Translations under genes and position numbers: made by a program
The notes under the pieces: model-generated
Seen by the model: only the letters and a program-made list of their open reading frames with translations
Databases searched by the model: none
What the model was told of the DNA's origin: nothing
Shown: piece by piece, positions 16,693 through 29,953 of the stretch
Numbering within the stretch: position 1 is the stretch's first letter
Layout: the number at the start of each line of letters is the position of its first letter
Assembly (NCBI GenBank): GCA_020726025.1
Contig: DYTH01000010.1
Span: 1-32,683 of the forward strand
Source: Syntrophus aciditrophicus
GTDB taxonomy: Bacteria > Desulfobacterota > Syntrophia > Syntrophales > UBA5619
DNA: 32,683 nt
Direction: 5' to 3'

Positions 16693-18975
16693 CTACGCCT
16701 TGCCCTTTTGTTCCTTGGCGCGAATGGCGTTCAGAACCTTCTCCGGCTTTAACACATTGCTGTCGAACTCCGCCCCGACCGCATGATAAACGGCATTGGC
16801 GAGCGCCGGAGCGCCGGGGGACGTCGTCGCCTCGGCGGCCTCCTTGGCCCCGAACGGACCCTCGGGCTCGTAGGTCGGGACCTCCATCAGCTCAATCGTC
16901 GGCATGTCGCGCGAGCGGATCAGCTTGTAATCCACGAAGGACGGGTTGAGGATCAGGCCGTTGTCGGTCGGCATATTTTCACAGAGGCCGTATCCCAGGC
17001 CCATCTGGGTGGATCCCTCCACCTGTCCCCGGACAGCCGGCGGGTTGATTGGCTGGCCGCAGTCATGGACGACAAGGACATCCTTCATCTCAATGAGGCC
17101 CGTCTCGCGGTCCACCTTCGCCCGCACCGCCTGGATCCCCATGCCATAGGCCGGCGAGATCATTCCCTTGTTGTGCGGGGTATAGTGGCCGATCCCGATC
17201 AGGGGCTCGCCGTCGTTCTGTTTGATCGCATCTTTGACCAGCTCATAATAGGAGAATCCCCTTTCGGGACGCAGCTCCAGATAGATGCGTTTGTTTTTGG
17301 CCACCAGGTCATAGACGATATTCTCGCCGAGTTTCATCCTCGCGACAGCAACGAGCATTTTCTTGATCTCAGCGGCGGCGGCCCGAACGGCGTTGCCGTT
17401 CATCAGCGTCTCACGGCTCCCCCAGGCGCCGAGATCGGCAAGGGTGGTCGCCGTATCGGCGGGGTGCAGGCGGATGTCTTCCATGCCGATGCCAAGCTCT
17501 TCGGCGCAGATCATCACGGAGACGGTGTTGTGTCCCTGCCCGATATCCGACGCCTGGGTGAATAGCTCCACCGTCCCATCGATATTGACCTTCACCATTG
17601 CCCCGGAAAAGGCGTAGGGGGTGTCGATCCAGTTGAATATTCCGCCGGACATGTAGGCGAAAGAGGCGAATCCGATCCCCTCATCCTCGCCGAGGTCGTT
17701 CCATTTCTCCTTGACCCGTTTGCCCATCTTGTCGATGCACTCGAGAATGCCGCAGCTTTCGACGGTGTACTCGCCGGACGCGCTGTAGCCAGGCGTCATC
17801 GCATTGATCCGTCTGATTTCGAGCGGGTCAATTCCCAGATCGTTTGCCGCCCTATCCAACTGGATCTCCGCCGCGTAAACGGCCGGAACGGAGCCGAAAC
17901 CGCGCATTGAGGAACTCCACATCTTGTTGGTGTAGGTGCGCACCCCGTCGTAGCGGTAATTGGGCGTTTTGTAGGGAAAGGTGACAAAGGTCCCCGCCAG
18001 GTACAGCGTCGTTGCCCCAAGCCCCGTATAGGCGCCGCCATCGGTAATGAGCTTGACCTCTTTGGCCACGAGGGTTCCATCCTTCTTGAGGCCGATTTTG
18101 ATCGCGATGTCCATCGCGGTGCGGTGCTCGGTTGTCGTGAATTCCTCTTCCCGGTTAAAGACAATCTTGACCGGTCGCCCCGTCTTCATGGACAGCAGCG
18201 CGGCATTGACCGAATCGGGCATGGTTGAGTTTTTTCCGCCGTATCCGCCTCCGACATGCGGTTTGATGACCCGGATATCGCCTTCCCGCATTTTCAGCGC
18301 ATCGGCCAGACCGAGTTGGAGAAAATAGGGAGACTGCGTGGAAGCCCACACCGTAAGCCGTTTGCTTCCCTTGTCGTAGCTTGCCAGCGCGTTATGCACC
18401 TCCATCGGGGCATGATGCTGGCTGGAAAGAGAAAACCGGTCCTCGCGGACATAGTCGGCATTCTTGAAGGCCTCATCGACGTTGCCCCATTCGATATGGC
18501 GCGTCGTGTTGATGTTGTTTTCGAAGTCGTCGTGCACCAGCGGCGCGTCGTCCTTGATGGCCTCCATCGGTTCAAAGACGGCCGGGAGCGGTTCGTACTC
18601 CACCGCAATGAGATCGAGGGCTTCGTGGGCGATCTCTTCGGTGACGGCGGCGACCGCGGCAACCGGCTCGCCGATAAAGCGCACCTTGTCCATCGCAAGG
18701 GCTGTCTGGTCGCACAACTCGGGAAAACGCCGCCAGAGACCCCATTTGCCTCCGGGTGTGTCCTTTCCGGTGATGATCGCCTTGACGCCGGAAAGTTTTT
18801 CGGCCTCGCTTGTGTCAATGCTGATGATCTTCGCATGCGGATGGGGACTCCTCAGGAGTTTCCCGTAGAGCATGTTCGGCAGCGTCATATCGAAGGCATA
18901 GACCGCCTCCCCGGTGACCTTCGCCACCCCGTCCACATTTCTTGTTGGTTTGCCGATGATTGAATATTCCTTCAT
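16693..18975 (-). CDS. Xanthine dehydrogenase family, molybdopterin-binding large subunit
   Basis: VGGGYGGK, SSSMRGFGSVPAVYAAE, and EGPFGAKEAAE (conserved active-site Glu). The ORF track start at 19065 would overrun the upstream gene; MKEYSIIGKPTRNVDG at 18975 gives a 4-bp ATGA overlap. Confidence 0.92.
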   Translation of the reverse strand: MKEYSIIGKPTRNVDGVAKVTGEAVYAFDMTLPNMLYGKLLRSPHPHAKIISIDTSEAEKLSGVKAIITGKDTPGGKWGLWRRFPELCDQTALAMDKVRFIGEPVAAVAAVTEEIAHEALDLIAVEYEPLPAVFEPMEAIKDDAPLVHDDFENNINTTRHIEWGNVDEAFKNADYVREDRFSLSSQHHAPMEVHNALASYDKGSKRLTVWASTQSPYFLQLGLADALKMREGDIRVIKPHVGGGYGGKNSTMPDSVNAALLSMKTGRPVKIVFNREEEFTTTEHRTAMDIAIKIGLKKDGTLVAKEVKLITDGGAYTGLGATTLYLAGTFVTFPYKTPNYRYDGVRTYTNKMWSSSMRGFGSVPAVYAAEIQLDRAANDLGIDPLEIRRINAMTPGYSASGEYTVESCGILECIDKMGKRVKEKWNDLGEDEGIGFASFAYMSGGIFNWIDTPYAFSGAMVKVNIDGTVELFTQASDIGQGHNTVSVMICAEELGIGMEDIRLHPADTATTLADLGAWGSRETLMNGNAVRAAAAEIKKMLVAVARMKLGENIVYDLVAKNKRIYLELRPERGFSYYELVKDAIKQNDGEPLIGIGHYTPHNKGMISPAYGMGIQAVRAKVDRETGLIEMKDVLVVHDCGQPINPPAVRGQVEGSTQMGLGYGLCENMPTDNGLILNPSFVDYKLIRSRDMPTIELMEVPTYEPEGPFGAKEAAEATTSPGAPALANAVYHAVGAEFDSNVLKPEKVLNAIRAKEQKGKA

Positions 18976-19490
18976 TTCGCCCCTCCCTGCTCTTCTTGCG
19001 TCTGCAGGCGTTTCGCCGCATCCTGGATGGCCTCGTTGATCATGTTGTAGCCGGTGCATCGACACAGATGCCCATCCATCGCCAACTGAATTTCCTCCCG
19101 GGCAGGGTCGGGATTTTCATCCAGCAGACCCTTGGCGGCCATCATCTGACCGGAGGTGCAGAACCCGCACTGGAAAGCCCAGTTGTCAAGAAAGGCCTCC
19201 TGAATGGGGTGCAACTGTGTGCCATTCGCCAGCCCTTCCACCGTCAGAATCTCTTTCCCGTTTGCCTGCAGGGCCAGGATGGAGCATGATTTGACGGCCT
19301 TTCCGTTAAGAAGAACCGTACAGGCGCAGCAGGAACCGCTGTCGCAGCTCCGTTTCGTGCCTTTAAGTCCCAACTCGTCCCTCAAGACCTGAACCAGAAC
19401 CGTTTTGGGCTCTATCCAGAGATCGTAAGTCTGACCATTGACGACAAATTTTAACTCCTTCTTCATAGACATCCCCCTTATCTTTATCAC
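18972..19490 (-). CDS. Xanthine dehydrogenase family, (2Fe-2S) small subunit
   Basis: GLKGTKRSCDSGSCCACTVLLNGKAVKSC and QCGFCTSGQMM ... HLCRCTGYNMI, two 2Fe-2S motifs. Start may be an internal Met at 19472 or 19466. Confidence 0.93.
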   Translation of the reverse strand: MIKIRGMSMKKELKFVVNGQTYDLWIEPKTVLVQVLRDELGLKGTKRSCDSGSCCACTVLLNGKAVKSCSILALQANGKEILTVEGLANGTQLHPIQEAFLDNWAFQCGFCTSGQMMAAKGLLDENPDPAREEIQLAMDGHLCRCTGYNMINEAIQDAAKRLQTQEEQGGAK

Positions 19491-19491
19491 A

Positions 19492-20379
19492 TCAAGCCAT
19501 TGCGGCTCTCTCGAAAGCCTCTTTTCCGACGCGCGTAACCAGGGTGCCCACCAGCTCGCGTTTGTACTGCTCTGATATTTCAGCGTCGGATGTTGGACTG
19601 GCCTCTTCCGAGGCCATGCGACCCGCCTCCACCAGAAGATCGTCGGTGATGACCTTTCCCCTGAGGAGATATTCCGCCTTTTTGGCCCGCATCGGGGCCG
19701 GCGCGACAGAACCCATGGCGATGCGAATATCGGCGCAGGTCTTTTTGTCCGCGTCGAGGGTCATGGAAACCGCGGCGGAGGCAATGGCATAATCTCCCTG
19801 CAACTGGGAGAATTTGGTAAATTTGGCCCCGGTGCGGGGCGGCGGCGCCGGAATCTGGATTTCGGTCAGCAGTTCGTCATGGCCAATATCCGTCTCAAAA
19901 TAGCCGGACGTAAAATCCTCGGCTTCCACGAGACGCTCTCCTTTGGCGCCGGCCAGCTTGTATTTTGCGTTCAGCACGAGCATCACCGGCGCCGGGTCCC
20001 CGGAGGGGTCTCCATGGGCGATGTTGCCGCCGATTGTCCCCCAGTTCCTGGTCTCCACAGAGGAGACGTTCTGTTCCATCTCGGCCAGAATACAGAACGC
20101 ATTTTGCATCAGGGGTGATTTCTCGATGGCCCGGTGGGTTGTCAGCGCCCCGATTTTCAACCCCTCTTTTTCATTCCCGGAAATGGAGTCGAGTTCTGAC
20201 AGCCCTTTAATGTCAATGACATATTGTGGCGTTATCAGACCCTGTTTCAGCAGAATGATGAGGGACTGCCCTCCCGCAATGATTTTGCACTCGTCCTCGC
20301 CGTACTGGGAAAGCAGCTTCAGGGCTTCTTCAAGGGAGCCGGGTGCAAAATACTCAAAGTTGTTCATAATGTTTTTCAT
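19492..20379 (-). CDS. Xanthine dehydrogenase family, FAD-binding medium subunit
   Basis: FEYFAPGSLEEALKLLSQYGEDECKIIAGGQSL and TIGGNIAHGDPSGDPAP FAD motifs. Confidence 0.93.
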   Translation of the reverse strand: MKNIMNNFEYFAPGSLEEALKLLSQYGEDECKIIAGGQSLIILLKQGLITPQYVIDIKGLSELDSISGNEKEGLKIGALTTHRAIEKSPLMQNAFCILAEMEQNVSSVETRNWGTIGGNIAHGDPSGDPAPVMLVLNAKYKLAGAKGERLVEAEDFTSGYFETDIGHDELLTEIQIPAPPPRTGAKFTKFSQLQGDYAIASAAVSMTLDADKKTCADIRIAMGSVAPAPMRAKKAEYLLRGKVITDDLLVEAGRMASEEASPTSDAEISEQYKRELVGTLVTRVGKEAFERAAMA

Positions 20380-20508
20380 TTCGGTCTTGTCCTCCTTCGC
20401 GCATTGTTGTTGCGATAAACCCTTTTATTCAGGCCTCTTCGTCAAAAATTCCCTTGTGCGCCGGTTGAAGCTGCCCGTCGGCAGAAAAAAACCCGGGCAG
20501 CGCGCACA

Positions 20509-20964
20509 TCAAACGACGGCGATCTGGAGCGCCTTTTGCAGGTTGGCGCCAAAGGCTTCGCTTTCGGTCTTCGCCTTTGCCCGCATGATGCGCTCGCCGA
20601 ATGTTGCCAGCTTGCCGACCAGATTGACATCGGTCACGTAGATGATTTCGACGCTGCCATCCGGGATTTCTCTGATGTTGACCTCAAGGGCCATCGAGAA
20701 TGTCCCCATTTTCCCCAGCGCCTCGCCGGCGCCGACCGCTTTGATATGCGTTGGGGGGTCCATTTCCGTAATCTTGACAATAAACTGCAATTTGACGGAG
20801 ATCGGACCGACCGACTGCTTCATCAGGCAATCGTATGTGGTTGCGTCTGTTGCCTCGATTTTTTGCGCCCCTGGAACGCAGGCGGCCAGTGTGCCTGGCC
20901 GAAGCAGAATATCCCAGATCTGCTGCGCGGTGCCTTTTGCCTGAAAAACCCCTTCAATCTTCAT
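20509..20964 (-). CDS. CoxG-like SRPBCC family protein
   Basis: MKIEGVFQAKGTAQQIWDILLRPGTLAACVPGAQKIE is the typical CoxG-like N-terminus. Confidence 0.85.
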   Translation of the reverse strand: MKIEGVFQAKGTAQQIWDILLRPGTLAACVPGAQKIEATDATTYDCLMKQSVGPISVKLQFIVKITEMDPPTHIKAVGAGEALGKMGTFSMALEVNIREIPDGSVEIIYVTDVNLVGKLATFGERIMRAKAKTESEAFGANLQKALQIAVV

Positions 20965-21236
20965 AGTTATCCCTCTTTCAGATTAGAAATTGAACGCGTC
21001 CTGATTGTCGTGCGGGTTAGAAGACCGGAAGCTGGAGAATAAAAGCAAGGGAAGCAAGGGCGCTCCGCAAAAAGCAATCTCCCCGTTTTTCGTGCCTGCT
21101 TAAGGCCGCCATTGCTGGCGGATATACCCTGCATGGTATTGGGTCAACACTGCCACGATACATGAAATTCGGTCGATAAACATACCCAAACACATTTGTC
21201 AATAAATAATAGCCCGCAAACATCCCCTTTTTGAGA

Positions 21237-21632
21237 TCAGGCGGGGACTATCTCCCTGATGTACCGGATGATGTCTTCCGTCGAGGAACCGGGAAGGAAG
21301 ATTTCCTTGATGCCCGCCTCCTTGAGACCGGGGATGTCGTCAACCGGGATGATTCCCCCTCCGAAAACGAGAATGTCCCCGGCGCCTTTTTCCCGGAGCA
21401 ACTGCACGATTTTCGGAAAGAGCCGGTTGTGCGCGCCGGACAGAATGGAGAGTCCAATGATATCGACCCCTTCCTGGATAGCCGCACTGACGATCTGTTC
21501 CGGCGTCTGCCGGATTCCCGTGTAAATAACCTCCATCCCCGCATCCCGCAGCGCCCGGGCGATGACCTTGGCCCCCCGGTCATGACCGTCCAGCCCTGGT
21601 TTGGCGATGAGAGCTCTTATTGTACGTGCCAT
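21237..21632 (-). CDS. Cobalamin-binding (small) subunit of methylmalonyl-CoA mutase
   Basis: [34 protein letters not shown] contains the DxHxxG B12 motif; [14 protein letters not shown] and VFGGGIIP. Confidence 0.92.
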   Translation of the reverse strand: MARTIRALIAKPGLDGHDRGAKVIARALRDAGMEVIYTGIRQTPEQIVSAAIQEGVDIIGLSILSGAHNRLFPKIVQLLREKGAGDILVFGGGIIPVDDIPGLKEAGIKEIFLPGSSTEDIIRYIREIVPA

Positions 21633-21777
21633 AAATGTCCCCTTTCAAAAGTTGCAATCGTGATTCAGTTATACCGTAAGCCTTGATTGCCACGGCAATA
21701 GCATGTTGTCAAGCTGTCGATTCCTCTTGGTGCGCGGCTGCAATCAGCGACAATGTCTGCCGCAGGCCGATATCCGT

Positions 21778-23433
21778 TTATTGCTGCGTGTACTCTCCAA
21801 ACACCTCCCGTAGTGCGTCGGAAATTTCGCCGAGCGTGGCATAGGCCTTTACCGCATCGAGAATCGACGGCATTAAATTATCCGTTCCCTGCGCGGCCTT
21901 TTTCAGGGCGACCAGGGTTTCCATCACCCTGGCATCGTTTCTGTCCGCCTTTACCCTGGCCAGTTTCTGCTTCTGGTAGTCCTCCACTTCAGGTTTGATC
22001 CGCAGAACATCCTTCAGCGGCACATCGGCTGATTGAAATCGGTTGATTCCGACGATGATCTGTTTGTTGGATTCGATGTCCTTCTGGTACTGGTAGGCGC
22101 TGTCGGCGATCTCCTTTTGAATGTAACCGGCGGCGATGGCCTTGATGGCGCCGCCCATCTCGTCGATTTTATTGATATACTCTTCGGCTTTTTTCTCTAT
22201 TTCGTTGGTGAGGGCCTCGACGGCGTAAGAGCCGCCGAGCGGGTCGGTCAAGTCGGTGACGCCGCTTTCGTAGGCGATGATCTGCTGGGTGCGCAGGGCA
22301 ATCGTGACAGAATCCTGGTTAGGCAGCGCGTACGCCTCGTCGCGGGAATTGGTGTGCAGGGACTGCGTCCCGCCGAGCACGGCGGCCAGCGCCTGCAGCG
22401 CGACGCGAACGACGTTGTTTTCCGGTTGCTGCGCGGTGAGCGTGCAGCCGGCGGTCTGGGTGTGAAATCGCAGCATGTAGGAAGAATCCTTTTTGGCATG
22501 GAAGCGTTCCTTCATTATTTTTGCCCAGATACGGCGAGCGGCCCGGAACTTCGCGACCTCTTCGAGAAAATTGTTGTGAGAGCAGAAGAAAAAAGAGATG
22601 CGCGAGGCGATTGAATCGACATCGAGCCCTTTTTTGATGGCCGCTTCCAGATAGGCGATACCGTCGGCGAGCGTGAAGGCAACCTCCTGAACGGCCGTGC
22701 TGCCGGCTTCGCGCATGTGATAGCCGCTCACGCTGATCGAATTCCATTTGGGGACGAAATCCTTGCAGTAGGCAAAGATGTCGGTGACGATCCGCATCGA
22801 TTCCTGCGGCGGAAAAATGTAGGTTCCCCGCGCCGAATACTCCTTCAGGACGTCGTTCTGGATCGTCCCCTGCAACATGTCGCTTTTGACGCCCTGTTTT
22901 TCAGCCACGGCGATGTACATGGCCAGAAGGATCGCGGCGGTTGAGTTGATGGTCATGGAGGTTGAAACCTTATCCAGCGGGATGCTGTCGAAGAGGATCT
23001 CCATGTCTTTGAGCGAATCAATCGCTACGCCCACCTTGCCAACCTCCCCGTCGGAAAGGGGGTGGTCGGAGTCGTAGCCGATCTGCGTCGGCAAATCGAA
23101 GGCCACGCTGAGCCCGGTCTGCCCCTGCTGGAGGAGGTACCGGTAACGCTGATTGGTTTCCTCGGCGGTCGCGAATCCGGCGTACTGCCGCATGGTCCAG
23201 AAACGTCCCCGGTACATGGTCGGCTGGACCCCGCGGGTGAAAGGAAACTCGCCGGGAAGTCCAATATCCGGCATATAGCCGTCATCACCGGCGTCCATCG
23301 GGGTGAAGATATCCTTCAGCTCGATATGGGAGGTGGTTTCAAAGTACGGTTGACGTGCGGGCGATTTGGAAACGGACTTTTTCAGTGTCGTTTCCTGCCA
23401 GCGCCCCAGTTCCTCAGGTGTAAGATTCGGCAT
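21778..23433 (-). CDS. Methylmalonyl-CoA mutase family, catalytic large subunit
   Basis: [84 protein letters not shown]; no B12 domain in this chain. Confidence 0.92.
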   Translation of the reverse strand: MPNLTPEELGRWQETTLKKSVSKSPARQPYFETTSHIELKDIFTPMDAGDDGYMPDIGLPGEFPFTRGVQPTMYRGRFWTMRQYAGFATAEETNQRYRYLLQQGQTGLSVAFDLPTQIGYDSDHPLSDGEVGKVGVAIDSLKDMEILFDSIPLDKVSTSMTINSTAAILLAMYIAVAEKQGVKSDMLQGTIQNDVLKEYSARGTYIFPPQESMRIVTDIFAYCKDFVPKWNSISVSGYHMREAGSTAVQEVAFTLADGIAYLEAAIKKGLDVDSIASRISFFFCSHNNFLEEVAKFRAARRIWAKIMKERFHAKKDSSYMLRFHTQTAGCTLTAQQPENNVVRVALQALAAVLGGTQSLHTNSRDEAYALPNQDSVTIALRTQQIIAYESGVTDLTDPLGGSYAVEALTNEIEKKAEEYINKIDEMGGAIKAIAAGYIQKEIADSAYQYQKDIESNKQIIVGINRFQSADVPLKDVLRIKPEVEDYQKQKLARVKADRNDARVMETLVALKKAAQGTDNLMPSILDAVKAYATLGEISDALREVFGEYTQQ

Positions 23434-23600
23434 GAGCGGCTCCTTTATTTGAGTTTTGAGCCAAATTCTTCAATGAACGTGGCCTGTTAACAAGTATCAT
23501 GAATGTACCGGAGAATTCCCCCGACCAAAATAAATCCCCGCCGGAAGTTACTGGCCCCATAACACATTTCAAAATAATTACAACCGGAAAATGGAAAGAC

Positions 23601-23639
23601 GAACCAATTGCAAACGTGCCTGTGCGTCATTCCGGCGAC
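23601..23639 (+). repeat. Decayed left-end fragment of a family-B element
   Basis: GAACCAATTGCAAACGTGCCTGTGCGTCATTCCGGCGAC versus the family-B end GAGCCAATTGCAAAAGTCCCTGTGCGTCATACCG. Confidence 0.7.
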
Positions 23640-23657
23640 TTTTTTCGGAGAATTTGA

Positions 23658-23686
23658 TTGACATGCAGACGGCCTTTTCCTATATA
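23658..23686 (+). promoter_or_regulatory. Sigma70-type promoter candidate for carB
   Basis: TTGACA (23658-23663), 17-bp spacer, TATATA (23681-23686). Confidence 0.6.
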
Positions 23687-23740
23687 CCACCCGCAAAGCG
23701 GAAATAACGAAAAGTACCCCGTCAACCAAGGAGAACGACC

Positions 23741-26944
<3,204 letters not shown>

Positions 26945-26950
26945 ATGATT

Positions 26951-26992
26951 TTCCCTGTTGCCTTACCCGTTGCGGGTGAGGCAACAGGGGAA
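26951..26992. terminator. Long hairpin downstream of carB
   Basis: CCCTGTTGCCTTACCC GTTGC GGGTGAGGCAACAGGG, nearly continuous stem; no obvious U-run. Confidence 0.6.
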
Positions 26993-27064
26993 ATGCAGAC
27001 GGGCGACGATTGCCCCGGCGCAAACAGACGGTTTCAAGGCTGAACCCGGAACATCAACTGGCTC

Positions 27065-28216
27065 TTATGGCTGGTGCAGGGATTTGATCCCGGCGTCAAA
27101 CGGCGGGTGGATGACGCCCTCTTCGGTGATGATCGCGGTGATCAGCTCGGCTGGGGTGACATCAAAGGCGGGGTTCCAGACAAAGACGCCTTCCGGGGCG
27201 GTCTGTGTTTTGCCGCAGTGGGTGACCTCGGCGTGGGGGCGTTCCTCGATGGGTATCCGGGCGCCGTCGGCAAGCGAGGCATCGATCGTCGAGAGGGGGG
27301 CGGCGATGAAAAGCGGAAGACCGTGGGCGCGGGCGAGGACGGCAAGCCCGTAAGTACCGATCTTGTTTGCCGTATCGCCGTTTGCGGCGATGCGGTCGGC
27401 GCCGACAACTACCAGATCAACCCGCTTTTCCTTCATCAGAAAGGCGGCCATGTTGTCGGTGATTAAGGTGCAGGGGATGCCCTCGCGGGTCAGCTCCCAG
27501 GCGGTGAGCCTCGCCCCCTGCAGCACGGGGCGCGTCTCGTCGGCGTAAACGTGGATATTCTTCCCCTGCCGCCATGCCGAGCGGACGACCCCGAGGGCCG
27601 TCCCGTAGCCGGCGGTGGCGAGCGCCCCGGCGTTGCAGTGGGTCAGTATCCGGGCGCCGTCGGGGATCAGCGCGGCGCCGTTTTCGCCGAGGCGGATGTT
27701 GATCGCGATGTCCTCCTCGCATATCCCGATTGCCTCGGCAATCAGGTCATTCTGGATCTTTGCGATATCCCGCGGGCTGCTGGACAAGGACGTTGCGTCG
27801 GCAGGATGGCCGATCTCACTTTCCGGCTTGCGGCCGGTTCCTGCCCGTTGGCTCAGCGATGCGGCGAAGCGGGCGCGCATCCGCTCGATCGCCCAGAAAA
27901 GATTCCGGGCGGTCGGACGGGACGCGGCGAACTGACGGCATATTTCGTCGAACTCCTGTTGAATCTTATCGTACGAGTCGCCGCAAAAAGAAAGCGTGCC
28001 CAGGGCAATCCCCATCGCCGCTGCGACGCCGATCGCCGGCGCGCCGCGTACGGTCAGATTTTTGATCGCCTCGACGACCTCGCGGTAATCGGTGCAGGTC
28101 AGACAGGATTCCTCGAGAGGCAGGGCCCGCTGGTCTATCAGGACAACGGCGTTGTCCTGCCAGACGATGGTGTTGATTTTGGTCTTTGCTTCAGGGGACG
28201 ACGCATTCGTGTGCAT
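27065..28216 (-). CDS. mtnA: S-methyl-5-thioribose-1-phosphate isomerase
   Basis: LTVRGAPAIGVAAAMGIALG, LTHCNAGALATAGYGTALGVVR, and DLVVVGADRIAANGDTANKIGTY. Confidence 0.95.
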   Translation of the reverse strand: MHTNASSPEAKTKINTIVWQDNAVVLIDQRALPLEESCLTCTDYREVVEAIKNLTVRGAPAIGVAAAMGIALGTLSFCGDSYDKIQQEFDEICRQFAASRPTARNLFWAIERMRARFAASLSQRAGTGRKPESEIGHPADATSLSSSPRDIAKIQNDLIAEAIGICEEDIAINIRLGENGAALIPDGARILTHCNAGALATAGYGTALGVVRSAWRQGKNIHVYADETRPVLQGARLTAWELTREGIPCTLITDNMAAFLMKEKRVDLVVVGADRIAANGDTANKIGTYGLAVLARAHGLPLFIAAPLSTIDASLADGARIPIEERPHAEVTHCGKTQTAPEGVFVWNPAFDVTPAELITAIITEEGVIHPPFDAGIKSLHQP

Positions 28217-28277
28217 GACGCTTGCCGCCTTCGTGAAAAGTCAGACATTCCGGTAGTCTTTATACCATTGAAATACT

Positions 28278-28418
28278 GAGCCAATTGCAAAAGTCCCTGT
28301 GCGTCATACCGTCGAAAGACGGTATCCAGTATTTTCAAGATATTCTGGACCCCGGCTTTATGAACATTAAGCTTCGCTTTCGCCGGGGTGACGGATAAGC
28401 TTATTTTGCAATTGGCTC
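28278..28418 (+). repeat. Complete 141-bp family-B MITE-like element with a loop insertion
   Basis: TIRs GAGCCAATTGCAAAA / TTTTGCAATTGGCTC. Flanking TACT at 28274-28277 and 28419-28422. Confidence 0.92.
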
Positions 28419-28516
28419 TACTTACTAAATATTGAATCTGAACCTTCAAAAAACTGGCCGTCGGTCTTCGTTTTCATCGGTGCGACGAGTTGCCGCGGCG
28501 AAGTGTCACGAGGCCA

Positions 28517-29953
28517 TCATTCCTGATTTGACAGCATTTTTTTCAACAGGTCGTTGAGCATCTGCGGGTTTGCCTTGCCTCTGGTCGCCTTCATCGCCTG
28601 GCCGACGAAGAAACCGAAGAGCTTGTCCTTGCCTGCACGGTACTGGGCGACCTGGTCGGGATTCTTCGCGAGAATCTCGGAAAGTGCAGCCGCGAGGGCG
28701 TTTTCATCGGTGATCTGGACGAGCCCTTTTTCCTCGATGATTTCTCCCGGTGTTTTTCCGGTCGTGTACATCGCCTCGCTGATATCCTTCGCCATCTTGC
28801 CGCTGATCGTCCCATCCTGAATCAGCGTGATCATCCGGGCGAGGTTGGTCGGCGTCACGGGGCACTCCACGACGGTTTTTTTGTCTTCGTTCAGGAGGCG
28901 GAGAATATCGCCCATCACCCAGTTCGCGGCGGCCTTCGGTTGCCCGGAAAGGCGGGCGACCTCCTCGAAATAGTCGGCAAGCGCCCGGCCGGAGGTAAGC
29001 ACCCCGGCGTCATAGGGTGAAATCTGGTACTGGCTGACAAAGCGCTCGCGCTTTTCGAGCGGCAGCTCCGGCATGGCGCTGCGAATCTCTTCCAGCCACT
29101 TGTCATCAACGTGAACGGGGACAAGATCCGGTTCGGGGAAATAGCGGTAATCGTGGGCCTCCTCCTTGCTCCGCATCGATTTGGTGACGCCAGCGGCGTC
29201 GTCCCACAGCCTTGTTTCCTGCACAACCACCCCGCCGCTTTCAAGGATGTACTGCTGACGCTTGATCTCGTATTCGAGGCCGCGCTGGACATTCCGGAAC
29301 GAATTCATGTTCTTGAGTTCTGCCCTCGTGCCGAACGCCTTCTGTCCGACGGGCCGGAGCGAGATGTTCGCATCGCAACGGAAGCTCCCCTCCTCCATGT
29401 TGCCGTCGCAGATCTCCAGATAGACGAGGATTTCGTGGAGCCGCTTGAGGTACGCCGCCGCTTCCTCGGCGGTGCGGATGTCCGGATCGCCGACGATCTC
29501 GATGAGCGGCACACCGGTGCGGTTCAGATCAACATAGCTCGACGGGCTGTTTTCGTCGTGGATCAGCTTCCCCGCATCCTCCTCCATGTGGATTCGGGTA
29601 ATCCCGATTCTCCTTTTCCCGGCTTCGGTTTCGATATCGACCCAGCCGTGTTCGGCGGGAGGCTCGGCGTACTGCGATATCTGGTATCCCTTCGGAAGAT
29701 CGGGATAAAAGTAGTTTTTTCGGGCGAAGCTCGATTCCCGGTTGATCGTGCAGTGGGTCGCCATCGCCATTTTCAGCAGATAATCGACCACCTTTTTGTT
29801 CAAGACCGGCAGCACCCCGGGCATCCCGAGGCAGACCGGGCAGGTGTGGCTGTTCGGCTCCGCCCCGAACCGGGTGGAGCAACCGCAGAAGATCTTCGTG
29901 TCCGTAAGAAGCTGGGCGTGTACCTCAAGCCCGATTACAGGTTCAAATTCCAT
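28517..29953 (-). CDS. gatB: Asp-tRNA(Asn)/Glu-tRNA(Gln) amidotransferase subunit B
   Basis: [52 protein letters not shown]. Confidence 0.97.
   Translation of the reverse strand: MEFEPVIGLEVHAQLLTDTKIFCGCSTRFGAEPNSHTCPVCLGMPGVLPVLNKKVVDYLLKMAMATHCTINRESSFARKNYFYPDLPKGYQISQYAEPPAEHGWVDIETEAGKRRIGITRIHMEEDAGKLIHDENSPSSYVDLNRTGVPLIEIVGDPDIRTAEEAAAYLKRLHEILVYLEICDGNMEEGSFRCDANISLRPVGQKAFGTRAELKNMNSFRNVQRGLEYEIKRQQYILESGGVVVQETRLWDDAAGVTKSMRSKEEAHDYRYFPEPDLVPVHVDDKWLEEIRSAMPELPLEKRERFVSQYQISPYDAGVLTSGRALADYFEEVARLSGQPKAAANWVMGDILRLLNEDKKTVVECPVTPTNLARMITLIQDGTISGKMAKDISEAMYTTGKTPGEIIEEKGLVQITDENALAAALSEILAKNPDQVAQYRAGKDKLFGFFVGQAMKATRGKANPQMLNDLLKKMLSNQE

Noticed and set aside
18976-19065. N-terminal extension of the Mo-hydroxylase large subunit (start at 19065)
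   Set aside because: It overlaps the 2Fe-2S gene by 90 bp and lacks family similarity; start at 18975 gives the usual N-terminus and a 4-bp overlap.
21017-21223. 68-aa minus-strand ORF
   Set aside because: No motifs, no clear ribosome-binding site, lies in an intergenic gap with biased composition; not supported.
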